This document shows positions 47,126-59,849 of a stretch of DNA of 64,000 nucleotides, piece after piece; within the stretch, counting starts at the first letter, position 1; each line of letters begins with the position of its first letter. The notes below the pieces were generated by a model. That model saw nothing but the letters and a program-made list of their open reading frames with translations, searched no databases and had not been told where the DNA came from. The stretch lies in assembly GCA_963930775.1 (NCBI GenBank), contig OZ005694.1:10370899-10434898 (forward strand), read 5' to 3'. This stretch comes from Cliona cf. orientalis (lineage: Eukaryota > Porifera > Demospongiae > Clionaida > Clionaidae). A program made the translations under genes and the position numbers.

Positions 47126-48384
47126 CTAATGCCACAATAAATCAATTCCACATTATATCAATCTACCCAAGTTCAATAACCAACTTAACACTATGACAAC
47201 GAGTAGCTTTTTTGGAGCAGATTTTATGCCAAAGAATAATTAAAAGCTATATGCCTTGACATACACTTTGCCCTTCGTCGTCACACATCAATTCATTACC
47301 TATACTTGCAATTATTTTGCTATCTTGATCAACTGAAGATACTCCATCCTTAATAGCATGATAGCAGCCAACTGTGAATCCCAATCCAAACACTGACTGT
47401 TATATGTCCGAGTAGCTAATAGCAAACTCCACAACTGTGTAAGCTTCAAACTCATATCAACCCCCCTGTTGCTTCCATAATGATAATACTAGTATAATAT
47501 CGCTAGCTAATAGATAACACCTCTCCGTGTACTGAACTCACTTGATCCAACCAAATCATCCGAGTCAGGATAAATTACAATACCAGTATAATAATAGTTA
47601 ATCGTGGGGAGAAGCAAGTTCAACCCCGGTCACACCTCTTGCGAGGTGGACAGACTAGTATCTATAGACAACCAACCAAAAGTTAGGAATGGGGATTAAC
47701 CCCGGTCACACTAAATAGATTTAGTGGACAAGAAGTATATACCTAGACTATGACCCCTGGTAGTGACACAGTGAAATACTAACGGTACCAATTATGGCTA
47801 AAAAGGTTTAATTAAACCCAAATGATCGACCCCTCTTAAGAATCATTGGATGGTAGTAAAATTGTACATATCTGCTTCCATAGCTTAACCGACAATTGAA
47901 GTGAGGCCTAAGCTACAAATTAACTCGACTCACACTAGGTATGATCAGTAGGGTGGTCACAGCAAGCACTGGCACACACTAATACCATTATTATTAGGTA
48001 TAATATGCCTATAGAGTTTCCGTTGAAGCATTATTTATATAGCTACATGCTGGCTTTGACACTGACCTAACTCAATTTCTGTTAGATTGCTGCATTCGTC
48101 CCTATTAACGTAGACTAAATCAGCTATACGATATTTGATACACACATTGCACAGACCATACACATGTAAGCTGAACTAGCCGAGTGCATGACTACAAATG
48201 AACTTGCCTGATTCCATTCCCTCAAGTACCGATGACTGATGCAGATATATGAATCGCTCCTGCTAACATTTTTAAGGACGTTACCCCACACCCATGCACC
48301 CATTGAGAACAGATAAGTATCCACGTAATTACAATCTCCCACATACCTAATGATACAAGCCACTGGCAAGCACTCAACCTCCTT

Positions 48385-48880
48385 CCAGTAGAACACAACT
48401 GCCTGCCCGTAGAACAAACTGCTGGCCCACAGTCACCAGCCCATATATAACACACCGCAGGCACACAACCGCCAGCCCGTAGAATACACTGTAAAAAACA
48501 AACAGCGAACGCCACCACCCAGCAGCGACACCTGCGGCAAAATGCAGTGACGATCACCACACCCCGCCACAGACACCACCACCAAGCGGCGACGCCCACC
48601 ATTCATTCCCCACAGTGTACTCATAGAAAACACTGCTTTCACACTACTGCGTGCCCATAGAACACACTGCAGGCACACAACGGCCAGCCCGTAGAACATC
48701 CATAGAACACACTGCAGGCCCACAACCGCCAGCCTGTAGAACACCCATAGAACACGCTGTATTCACACCACCGCCTGCCAATAGAATACCCTGCAGGCCC
48801 ACCACCGCCAGCCTATAGAACACCACCAGCACACTGCCAACATACAACCACCTGCCCATAGAACACACTCCATACAACCA
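48385..48880. repeat. Minisatellite, unit about 34 bp (CCCGTAGAACACACTGCAGG)
   Basis: Many imperfect copies of an approximately 34-bp unit alternating GTAGAACACACTGCAGGC with CACACAACCGCCAGCC. A weaker group of related units recurs at 49290-49420. Minus-strand open frames over it are repeat artefacts. Confidence 0.85.
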
Positions 48881-50629
48881 CTGTGACAACACAAGGTAAG
48901 TTTGCCACAGCGCAAACGCGATCATGATCAACCCCATAGGACACTAGTGTGGTACACGCGCCGCTATGTCGCCAATTTGAGGGAAAATTTTAAATTATAA
49001 TATTGATTATATCACTATCAATACTTGTATTGTATGATCAGCTGATTTTTGGTCACATGACTAAACACCTTGTAAGTTCTGAGTTTGTTGAATCTATGTC
49101 TGAGGTTCTAGGGACCTGCATTATCTATCTTGACTACCTACACTGCGAAAAGTTTTGACATCTGCACATGGTCCCTCGGGCTGAATGAGAGCGAATGATA
49201 CTTGATACTGGGTAGTGTTCAACTCGCTGTACTCTCCTTACTCATCGCTCCCACCATCTACGACATCCTGCAAGGTTATAACTAACTACCTGCCCGTATA
49301 TAGCATACCGTAAGCACACAACAGCGGCCCGCCACTGCAAGCACACAACTGATTGCCCATACAATGCAAATTTACAATTGCTTTCCCATAGAACACGCTG
49401 TAAGCACACAACTGCCCCGGCTGCCACCAAGACATGAATATAACCCCTCATCGCCTAACAAACAACCAGTGGACAAATATCAAGATTGCCGTCAGACATC
49501 CCTTGGCTTATCATTCAAGAAACTACAGAAAAGATCCATTATAAAACACTTAGCTAGCTTGACTACTGCAACCAATTCTGAACAGTCTATAGATGCTCTA
49601 TGAACTTACTATAATGCTCAATTCGACCTATTATTACTATACTTGCTGAGGAGCTCCGTTTCAGTTGTTCATTAATTTTATGCACTGTGCCACGGCAAGA
49701 CTAAAGGCAGTAAAGTAAGCTCTATGCTAACTGATGCAACCAGTCATAGTGTATGACACACGGGTCAGGTAGCTGTCTAATGCTCTAATAAAATTCTGGA
49801 TATGCACGCAGGCTACATAATTTGCCTGACACATCAATTAAACTCTATAGCACTAGCTATCACTGAGCAGCTATCATGGTTAGGAAGAATACACCAACTC
49901 CGAGTCTCGTACATAATACTAGCCACCTACCTGCTAGTAGCGTCCACACGACACTGACTGAATCGAGGATTGAACGACAGTTGCATAAATACTGTACAGC
50001 ACCAGCACACCATGATACCATTAACAGCTGTTGGGCATGAATACATTATCCTGAATAATACACACCGACCGACTTGAACATAACCACCACCACAGCATTT
50101 GAAGATGCTAAATCCTAGCCAGTACGTTATGATTCATTGAACACTGACAATACTGCTAGTTGATAATACTGCTCAAAAAACCGGCCGTCAAATACCAAAC
50201 TCACAACCTAGGTACAACAGAGAGTAGATAATAGAAGTGCCACCGAGTCGTAGCCTCCAGTGGGGCCGAGGTCTATGAGCCATTTTGCACTTGAGCAATG
50301 AAGTAGAATAGGCTGAGAACTCTGCAGATGCTCCTTTTTCTCGCTCACCATCCGTTGCTAAGTAGACTGTTCAGACTGCCGTTTGTATTTACCAACACTC
50401 CTTTTATATCCCTAAGTACCATAGCAACCTGCTAAATTCCACCAATCACGTTGACCGATTACCATCACACCTACCTTTGCTGGCGGCGCTGCGCTAGGTT
50501 AACACGCCCCACCCCTTCACAACCAGCTCGGCCTGCCTCCCAGTTAACTTGGTTTAACTGCGTTAAACCTCATTTAGAGAGCAGCATTAATTAAGTTTGC
50601 GCATGCGTAGTACATGTCATGTCCGCTAG

Positions 50630-50860
50630 TAGTCTAGTCTCGTTCCCAGACCCCACCCCCAAAAGGAGGTGGGGTCTGGGAACGAGACTACTAGTAGTCT
50701 CGAATCCAGACCCCTCCCTTTCCCGCAGCGCTGGATGTATTGCATCACCAGCAGCGCTGGATGTATTGCATGCATCACCAGCGTGCAGCACGCGTGCTGG
50801 TGATGCAATACATCCTGCAGCGCTGCGCGCGGGAAAGGGAGGGTCTGGATTCGAGACTAG
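50630..50860. mobile_element. Foldback element with 8-bp direct flanks
   Basis: Two nested palindromes: 50636-50690 (CGTTCCCAGACCCCACC... and complement) and 50690-50860 (CTCGAATCCAGACCCCTCCC... and complement), flanked by TCCGCTAG on both sides (50622-50629, 50861-50868). GC-rich and noncoding. It ends about 50 bp upstream of the first MFS gene's ATG. Confidence 0.85.
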
Positions 50861-50917
50861 TCCGCTAGAAGTTACCGACACATTATTCACCGGCGCATAT
50901 GATGCCAAGACTCGGCG

Positions 50918-53900
50918 ATGTCACAGCCGACGGAGTCTACTGGGTTGCTATCAAGCCGCCATGATCAACAAGCTGTGACCCGCTCGACACCATCTACTCA
51001 AGAATCGGCGGATCAAGGCGAACGAATAGTATGGCGAAAGATTGCCTCCGTGAGATGGAAAGAGATGATCACAGCCTCCATTATTGTACTGGATCTCTTT
51101 CTCCTCTATGCATCCATTTCACTCATTGGCGTATTCTTTCCCACTGAAGTAAGTGATAAGTGCCAAATACAAAAGTGATAAAGAGCTAGTGAATGCACTG
51201 ACAATGGTTCAGTGAAACATGATTCAGAAATTTGAGCTACTTGGCCTGATTGCATTATTGAATCATACATACATGTCACAGTATTGATTTTGTGTCTATA
51301 TTATATTATTGTTGAGTGCAGGCCCGTCTCAAAGGTGCGTCTCTCATTATGATTGGTGTCATCATTGGAATCACTCCTCTGGCTGTGACGGTTCTGGCAC
51401 CACTGGTTGGCTATCTGGTAAGCTAACTGTATTAATTTTAGCTATCATGCTACGTATATAGTGGAGGCTCCAAATATATACAGCAGCTACTGATGTCAGC
51501 TGATCAATGTTTTATCCCTTATTCCCTTAGTAAAACAGCCTCAAAACAACGGGTCATTCACATTAATGTTGATGTGGCTCTCAAAGCCATACTTGAACAA
51601 TCGCATCCTTTGATGTTTAAATAACTTCCTGAGTTCCCAGTATCATAGGGCCATACATGTGCTTGCACAATAATTATGAAGCCAGACTTAGTGGTTCTAA
51701 GATGACGTAATATGCAATAATTTTTAGGTAGCCGAGCCAACTACTATACTATAGACTAAGTTTGTATACAATATTCTGCATGTATGTATAATTCATTAGT
51801 TCAATTTACTGCCAATGTAATATACCCTATAGTGATTATGTTACACCAATATTATTAATGAATATATAAAGTTTAATGGTGTAATATGTACTATGTATTT
51901 TTAGCTTCCCGTTCTCAGAATCCCATTCTCGATTGTTACTGGTTTGATTCTGGTTGGAGGAGTGTACATTGGTTTGGGGTAGGTTATCAACAATCATTGA
52001 TAGTCAGTCTTAGTAGTGGCTATGATTACTTCAGTCTGTGACTCGTGATCAATTTTAATTTAAATTTACAGATCAGCTATTTATTTGCCATCAGGATGGC
52101 CGTTCATTGTCGTTTGTATCGCTTTGAGATTTATTGAAGGAGTTGGTACTGCTCTGTTCGTCACCGCTGGCTACACTCTGATCACTCAACTCTATCCGAA
52201 ATCCACAGGATTGATAGTGGTATATATGACAGTCATATTCGAGAGAGAGAGACTAGAGAGAGGGAGAGAGATAATAATTATGATTCATTCAAGCCAACTT
52301 TCCAGGGAATAGCAGAGATTGGTACTGGCGTTGGCTATGCATGTGGACCAGTTATCGGAGGATTCCTCTACAAGGTAACCCCGGCCGGCAACTGCATGAA
52401 GATTGTTGTGGTATCAATAGTCACTATTAATAGCTGTAGTTTTCCTTATAAATACGTAGGCTGGTGGCTACAGATTACCTTTCTTTTCTCTCGGTGGGCT
52501 TTACTTTGTTCTTGCGATTCCAGTCTTCATTGTATTGATATCTTTTTCTCGTAAGTAATAATTATTAATTTTGCATCATCTATGTAACCGTAATCATGAT
52601 CTATTATTATACTCTGCCTATTATAATATTATAGCAAAGAGTACAAGGCAACTGCTCCACATCAAGATAGTGCTTTCTCTATTGAAAAACTTTAGCATAT
52701 TCCTCATCAGTACGTTTGACTCGCTCAATGTGATGACATGTGCTTAATTTTTAGCTATGTCACTCTAAAAATTAATAACAGTTTTAGGAGTAGTTTTGCA
52801 AATGGCTGGATTTGGATTCCAAGGTGCCACATATTCATTGTTTCTCGAGAAACAGGTACTAAAATTAAAGAATTAATTTGGATACGTATTACATAATAAT
52901 ATGTTATTGTGAGGTCTTATTATTGGATGCAGTTTGGCCTAACTCCGGACAAAATTGGGATCGTTTTCCTCGCAAATGCAGTGCCTTATGCTGCCTGTGC
53001 CCCTCTCTCAGGGCTGCTGGCTGACAAGATTGTGAGTCAACTTTCAACTTATTCACATGCAGTTCTGAATCATTGAGCTTTTAGCTACAATCGTTAATTC
53101 TCTGCAGAATCCAAGACTCATTGTTGTGTGTGGACTGCTAGTTGCTGGAGTAGGCTATGTACTGATTGGCCCCTCTCCCTTCATTCCACTTCACCCGTAC
53201 GTGAGCATAAAATACAAATAGGTAATTAATTCATTTCATTTTTAGAGCTTTATGGCTATCTATTATTGGTGATGTCATGATGGGGGCTGGATGTGGACAG
53301 ACAATAATCGGTGCCTTTCCGGATATTTCTAACATCGTTTCGTAAGTGCATGCAGACTTTGATGCATGCGCAGTGTCTGATGGTGTACTACATAGCTAAT
53401 GTTCTTCGCTGTTATTATACAGAACAAAATTTCCTGAACTTATGGTGGATTCAGAATCGAACTCTGGTCAACGGGAAAAGATCATGGGCATCATCGCTGG
53501 AATGATCAGTGCAGGAATGTCATTCGGGTGAGTATTCAAAACTGATTGTCAGGTTGTCAATTAATTTCGATAGCCAAGTACGTGATAATAATAATATTAT
53601 TATTACGAATTTTCTAATGATTGATTTGATACCATGCCTCCATAGAGAATTTATTGGCCCAATTACTGGTGGAGGCTTGACTGATCTCTTAGACTTCCGT
53701 GGAACTGCTTCTGTAAGTGAAAACCTATTGCAGGCCATAACAATATTATTATGAAACACACATTTAACTCATTATGCTATAATTATGTTCTTTTGATATT
53801 AGATATTCGGTGAAATATTGATTGCTTTGGTGAGGGTATTAAATAATATTATAACATTGTGCTAATCTTTCCTGTGTTTCAAATTTCGTACCATGTATAT

Positions 53901-53968
53901 AGATGGCTCTTCTTGCTATGGTCTCGATAGCGGACTGCTGCCTCAGCGCAAGATCTAGAACTCAATAG
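50918..53968 (+). CDS. MFS transporter, SLC18B1-like, copy 1
   Basis: Fifteen exons: 50918-51148, 51322-51417, 51905-51978, 52072-52219, 52306-52374, 52460-52550, 52635-52709, 52782-52855, 52933-53031, 53108-53196, 53246-53341, 53423-53527, 53646-53712, 53803-53829, 53903-53968; 468 aa. A polar N-terminus leads to about 12 TM segments. GIAEIGTGVGYACGPVIGG in TM5 is the antiporter motif C of the major facilitator superfamily, and YKAGGYRLPFF follows, as in the vesicular polyamine/amine (SLC18/SLC18B1) branch. It would be a proton-coupled organic-cation exporter; the substrate is not determinable. The final exons are unusually small (27 and 66 nt). A foldback element lies directly upstream. Confidence 0.82.
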
Positions 53969-54232
53969 GGCAAAGATATGTCATGATTGTGTTTGTTAAA
54001 TTAACAGTGAATATTTAACATGACCAGCACCGGTCACCTGCAGCGAGGAAATTAAGGCCGGACATCCGCGGTTGTGTACGCAGGCGCCGGTGCGCGCATG
54101 CGCAATATGCTTAGAGATCGAGAGGATGTGGGCGGCACAGGAAGGAGCTAATAATAATTATTACCGATGAGGCTATTGAGAGACTGTGAAATCTGTAGGT
54201 GCATGACTCAATAAAAGCTGTATGCATCAGCA

Positions 54233-57162
54233 ATGACGCGGCAAACAGCTGCTGAATCTACTGAGCTGCAACCACTGCCTGTCAACGACGGAAGAAAGGA
54301 TGAAGATCAGTCAGCATCATCAACAACAGAACTCGAGCCTATAGCTAGTCAAGCCAAACTGCAACAAGGGATATGGCGAAGAATCGTAGCCATGAGATGG
54401 AGAGAGATAGTGACTGCCTCCATCATCATGATGAATATGTTCCTCATCTGTGCATCTATTTCACTCATTGGAATTTTCTTTCCAATTGAAGTACGTATTG
54501 CACTTAGTCTAAAGAAATCTAAATTGCTATTGGAGGAAGATAAAATTATTATATTATGTCATGTGACTCTGAATTCTACATTAATCTTAAATTAATATAG
54601 GCTAATCTTAAAGGGGTATCGCTATTTACAACCGGCATCATTGTTGGGGTCACTCCTCTAGCAGAGACAATCTTCGCACCATTCATTGGCTATCTGGTAA
54701 GCTAAGCTAAGCTAGCACTCGCAGCTATGTTTAGGAATGCTGCTAATTTTGTAAAATGACCCATTAAAGAAATTTCACATATCATCATTCCATTATCTAA
54801 TTTATATTTCATATTTTCAGCTTCCTATTCTCAGAATCCCATTCTCAATTGTTACTGGTTTGATTCTGGTTGGAGGAGTGTACATCGGTTTGGGGTATGT
54901 CATGCACGGGATATAGGCTTGTCCCCAGCCCATTAATTTTTCTAATTTTTACAAAAATGCTGCCAGTGGCACGTGCAGCAGCTGAGCTGAAAAGTGAGAA
55001 TGGGATGGGGACAAGGCTCTGTAAGTCACCTAAACCTACAAAATTTATTTAATTATTCCAATATATAATATTAATATTGATTGTACAGATTGGCTATTTA
55101 TTTGCCATCAGGATGGCCGTTCATTTTCGTGTGCATCGCTTTGAGATTTATTGAAGGGGTTGGTACTGCTCTTTTCAACACAGCTGGCAACACATTGATC
55201 ACTCAACTCTTCCCAGAGTCTATGGGATTATTGGTGGTATGAGAGAGAGAGAGAGAGAGAGAGATAGGAAGGGAGGGAGGGAGGGAGGGAGGGAGGAAGA
55301 GACAGAGCTGAGTCAATGTGTAAGGGAAGTGAACCAGTTATGAAACAAAGAGCTAGTAATTAGATCTAGTTCCACCTAAAAGTCAGTTTAGAACTCACTG
55401 TTTCATAACTGGTTCATTTACCTTACAAGTGTTCGATCTTGGATTTTGTTACAGGGGATATCAAGAGTTGGTTCAGGAGTTGGCTATGCATGTGGGCCAG
55501 TAATTGGAGGATTACTTTATAAGGTACTATAATATGCAATCAATTGGTATTGCATGATTAAAGATTATTTCAACCATTTAATATTAAGGCTGGTGGATAT
55601 AGATTACCTTTCTTCTCCATTGGTGGACTCTACTTTGTATTTGCAGTTCCTGTGTTCTTCATATTGATAATCTTCAAGACTTCTCGTAAGTCAATTCTCG
55701 ATCACACCCAGCCCCTTTAACTTCACATACAACATAAGCTGGGGGAGGGAGATAAAGGGTCTGCCACGACATTTTTTTTACAGAAAAGAGCACAAGACGG
55801 TTGTTGAAGATTAAAGTAGTGCTTAGTCTATTAAAGAATTTTTCAATATTTCTTGTTGGTATGTTGATCACATTAGTGCCCCATACATGATTGCATAGTT
55901 ACCTTTGTGTGTTAATTAAAATGCAGTGTTAGGAGTGGTTCTGCAAATGGTTGGATTTGGATTCCAAGTAGCCACATACTCATTTTTCCTAGGAAGACAG
56001 GTAAAAAGATTATACACGTGCATGCACGGAAATTATAATCATGTATAGCTTACTGCATGAGAGCTTAATAGTGATAGAGACACAGTACTGTAGGATCATA
56101 ATAATAAGCCATGAATTATTAATAATTTTGCAGTTTTCCCTAACCCCAGACAAGATAGGATTTGTTTTCATCGCCAATGCAATATCCTACGCTACCACAT
56201 CACCAGTCATTGGGCTGCTTTCTGACAGAATTGTGAGTAGTAACAATCCTAAACATTTTTGTATAGCTATTAACTCTAAGTTACACAAATTAAATTAAAT
56301 CTTATGATAGAATCCCAGATACGTTATTATAAGTGGACTGCTCACGTCAGGATTGGGCTGCTTTCTGATTGGACCAACCTCTTTGATCCCAGTCCACCCG
56401 TACGTACACGTATAATGTATTTGAGTTATAATAACAGGAGTAGCTACTATCATTCCATTTTTTATAGAGCTTTGTGGTTGTCCATCGTTGGTGATGTGCT
56501 AATGTCAGCTGGAGCAGGGCAAACAATAGTTCCTGCATTTTCAGATATCTCCAATGTTGTTTTGTGAGTTCAGAAGCTAGTCTGCACAGCCATGCAATAA
56601 TAGACTGACTCGGAGTTCAACATAAATGTAATGCATTTCGCAGAGCAAACTTTCCAGAGCTATTGGATTCAGAATCAAGCGACTCACAGAGGGAAAAAAT
56701 CATGGGAATTGTTGCTGGAATGATCAGTGCAGGACTCTCCTTTGGGTGAGTCATAATATTATTATGCATGATGAACGTACATTATGATCCAGCAACTACT
56801 AAAATTCTTATTAGGGAATTTGTTGGTCCCATTGTTGGAGGAGGCTTGACTGATCTCTTCAACTTCCGTATGACTGCTACTGTAAGTGAAAATTTTTAAT
56901 AGCAGCTGCTATTGATTAACGGCAACATTAATGCATTAATATTTGCTCCTGGTCTTAGATATTCGGTGAGGCATTACTTGCTCTGGTAAGATTTAGTGTT
57001 TTGTGGGCCTATTACATTATTAATTTTTATGCATAATTATTCTCTTTCCATACAATTTGTCAGATGGCTCTCCTAGCTGTGGTCTCGGTAATAGACCACT
57101 GTCTTACTGCAAGCTCTAGAACTCCAAAGAATGAAGATTCATGTCAATCTACAATACACTAG
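54233..57162 (+). CDS. MFS transporter, SLC18B1-like, copy 2
   Basis: Fifteen exons with the same boundaries as copy 1: 54233-54490, 54601-54696, 54821-54894, 55089-55236, 55455-55523, 55589-55685, 55784-55858, 55927-56000, 56134-56232, 56311-56399, 56468-56563, 56644-56745, 56815-56881, 56959-56985, 57064-57162; 489 aa. Motif C reads GISRVGSGVGYACGPVIGG. Exons 3 and 4 are almost identical to copy 1 at the nucleotide level, while the termini differ (longer polar N-terminus, C-terminus with an extra 11 residues). The gap to copy 1 is 264 bp, so this is a tandem duplication. A truncated third copy is at 60979-62738. Confidence 0.85.
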
Positions 57163-57343
57163 TGATACATTTATAATCACACACAATGTCATGCATAGTG
57201 CATGCTAAAATTAAACAATGTCATACAAATTAACTCAGTATATTAGCTACTATACAGCTATAGAACTAAACAATGTTGCATAATATAATTATACAGGCAA
57301 TTAAGTAAAAAGCGGTTTGTGCTTTTTCAATGCATGGTTTTCT

Positions 57344-59849
57344 TTAATGTTTGGCGTACCCAGCATTTGGTCTCACTTTTATAGCATCAGATCGATCATC
57401 CTTCCATACTGGCTCTTCATATAATATCTCAGGCGACTCATTGTGATCTTTGTATTTGGTACCGGTATTGCGTTTATCAAGGTCATAACATTCAGTGCCA
57501 GGTCTTGCTTTCTTTTTCAGACATACTGTTTTGAATTTCATCACAATAGCTATCACCAAAACAATAACGAAGAGCAAGGAAATGGCAAATATGACATACT
57601 GCACAGATGATGTTTCAGTTATCTTGTTACGTAAATCTTCGAGCAATACCTTTTCTGGATTAGTAGTATCAACATCAGTAGTACCTGTAGTAGTCATCGG
57701 TAAGTTATTGCGATCTGAAGACACGTTAGATAATACCAAGTACTGTGCAAGGTTTACATTGCTATGATCTTCTGGTGTTGGATTGTGGAAGATTCTTATT
57801 AGTCTACTGTAAAATAAGCATTCCGTGGTCGGTGTTGAATAGGTTCGCTGCTGAAAATAGGTGAAGTATGTAGACGAACCTGTGATGTTTGATGCAGTGC
57901 ACATGCCAATGTCGTCTCCTGAAGCCGCTTCATTATTGTGCATATCAGTCCGTTCCATTCCTATTGTACTGCCAAATACAATTATGGCACCTCCCCTATC
58001 ATTTGCAACATTATGGCTGAACAAACTCATTCCGATATCTAGAGTGCTTCTCGTTTTTCCGATGTATATAGCTCCACCATCATCTCCAGCTCTATTGTTG
58101 GTAAAACTGCATCTTTGGAGGACATAATATGTGGAGAGAAGCAAAGAAGTATACAAGACACCACCATCAATTCCGGCCGAGTTGTTATGAAATGAGCTAC
58201 TGCTGATGGTCACGCTACTGTCTTCAGCATGCAGTACTCCACCATCTTCCTTTGCAGTATTATGACTGAAAGTACAATTGTTTACCACTAATGATGTATG
58301 CCTGATGCAAGCCACTCCACCTAAGTATTGTATGTTATCATCTTCTTCTGCAGTCAAATTTGTTGCCTGATTGTATAGAAATATGGTTGACTCAAACAGA
58401 TTCGAACTAGTACCGATCCCATTGGAAAACGCTGCACACTGAGGGGCGGTATTATAGCCAAAGATGCCATTCACAATGGAAATGTTAGCATTACCAGATG
58501 CGATAATTGCCCCACCTCTAGAAATTGCATTGTTATTAATGAAGACACTTCCATAAATTATACAGTTCAAAGGTTGAGTTGCAGAATTCTGAAAGTGAAT
58601 AGCACCTCCTTGATAAGCTGTATTGCTGGCAAAAATACACCTATCTATTGTTATGGATGTCTCCATCCTATAGCTATTTTGCACATATATAGCACCACCA
58701 CCGATACCACTCCATGCAGTACCAGTATTATTAATGAAAGAACTTTGAGTGATCAAAATTGACCTGGTACGTAAAGAATATGATGAATATAGGCTTACCC
58801 CTGTACTAAGACCAACAAAAGTGCATGAGTGAATTATAACATTAGTTGTCCATAACTCCAGGCCAGTAATTGAAAATGGTAAGAGCTGTGTTGCAAATTT
58901 GCTCCCTGAAATTGTTGCATTGTACACAGTAGCAAGATAAATCCTGTGGCAGTCAATGAAGTTAATACCACTTATACTGACTTGTCTAATGGATCGAAAA
59001 TCAAACAAACGGGAGGTGTAATATTGAGAGCAATTGATTGTAGCATTATGGCCAATAATTTCAAATGAATTTTTCCCCGTAATATAAAGTGACTGACCGT
59101 TGAATTCCAGAGTGTGGATTCCTGGCTCCAATTCCAATGTCAAATGCTGAATGATACTTAAAGGCATTGTGTCACGATATAAGCGGTGATTGTTACTAAA
59201 TTTAGATCTAGTATACGGACTCGCGTTGTCAAAAATAGCGCACATACAAAATATTGTCGCGCGCTCCTCGTGGACGCCAGAACCCATCGAAAGACAAGGA
59301 AAGGACTTAGCTACTCGTGGCGCTGCTAGAGGACTGGTATCTCTGTCTACTTTTCGACCTACTCTCGCTCGCTAAAGGTAAATCTACTCGTGGTATACTA
59401 CCTTGCAGGTGGTAGATCTAGCTAGACAAAAACATCGCTACTCTGGCACAGCCAACTCTCGCCCGTCCTTCTGATAGATCTCTTACCTTCCTCCGCTAGC
59501 TGAAGACCTTCCAGCTCGAACACTTGAGCCTTTCTTGGACCGATCGCGTTCTGCTACCGCGAACTATAACCATTGATTGAAAAGTGGCTGCCAGATTTCA
59601 ATCTAATGGGCGCGGTTACATCACGTGTGACACTAATTTACTAAAAATAGCCCTTATATCGTGGCACAATGCCTTTAATGAAGCTGATTCAGAAATAAAT
59701 TGCTGAAGAGTGAAACAATATTCTCCATTACGCTCTCCGGGGCAAGGATCACTGGGAGATGTAATAATGTGGTATCTCTCGCACACTCCTTGCTGTGCAG
59801 CCATTCCGAGACACAGTACTATCACGGAAAAAATTACCATCATTCCCAT
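57344..59849 (-). CDS. Beta-helix membrane protein gene split by a transposon
   Basis: Two minus-strand coding blocks, 59849-59679 and 59157-57344. With the 513-bp insert and one TTAA removed they form one continuous 663-codon frame (662 aa). The first block has a signal peptide (MGMMVIFSVIVLCLG) and a TLQQF motif. The second has many GGAI/GGVL turns with FxxN strands, the repeat style of chlamydial Pmp-type right-handed beta-helices, then a TM (about VQYVIFAISLLFVIVL) and a basic/acidic cytosolic tail with SPEILYEEP. It probably is a cell-surface beta-helix receptor or adhesion protein; ligand unknown. As sequenced, translation from the signal peptide stops within the insert; a start at 59287 would lack a signal peptide. 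Transcript splicing of the insert cannot be excluded. Confidence 0.78.
59162..59674. mobile_element. TTAA-flanked TIR element inside a coding exon
   Basis: The ends AGGCATTGTGTCACGATATAAG and the complement of AGGCATTGTGCCACGATATAAG (one mismatch) are flanked by TTAA at 59158-59161 and 59675-59678. 513 bp, no transposase ORF. A TTAA target duplication is typical of piggyBac-type transposition; the terminal bases do not match the usual CCC start, so assignment stays open. Confidence 0.88.

Larger units (their letters stand above)
45128..50576. mobile_element. Long copy (about 5.4 kb) of the same element, noncoding
   Basis: Begins with the 277-bp left end shared with the short copy and ends with the shared 251-bp right end, bounded by CATTTA at 45128-45133 and 50571-50576. 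The interior (45405-50325) has no ORF resembling a transposase, reverse transcriptase or replicase. It holds diverged internal duplications (45480 and 45812 blocks), an approximately 50-bp tandem repeat (46925-47125) and a minisatellite. It is a non-autonomous element of unassigned class. Confidence 0.65.

Noticed and set aside
47600..47720. Possible tRNA-like segment with TTCAACCCCGGTCACAC
   Set aside because: No matching acceptor stem, anticodon arm or D-loop could be folded around it; the phrase recurs about 75 bp later as a short direct repeat.
48124..48937. Cys/Val-rich open frames on the minus strand near 48-49 kb
   Set aside because: They follow the 34-bp minisatellite, whose unit length lets several frames stay open; no domain or splice support.
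44883..50576. LTR retrotransposon with 251-bp direct repeats starting TG and ending CA
   Set aside because: The right-end repeat at 44883-45133 lies outside the long unit, upstream of its left end, and the left-end 277 bp are separately duplicated. No primer-binding site, polypurine tract or gag-pol remnants were seen. Tandem copies of one element explain both repeats.
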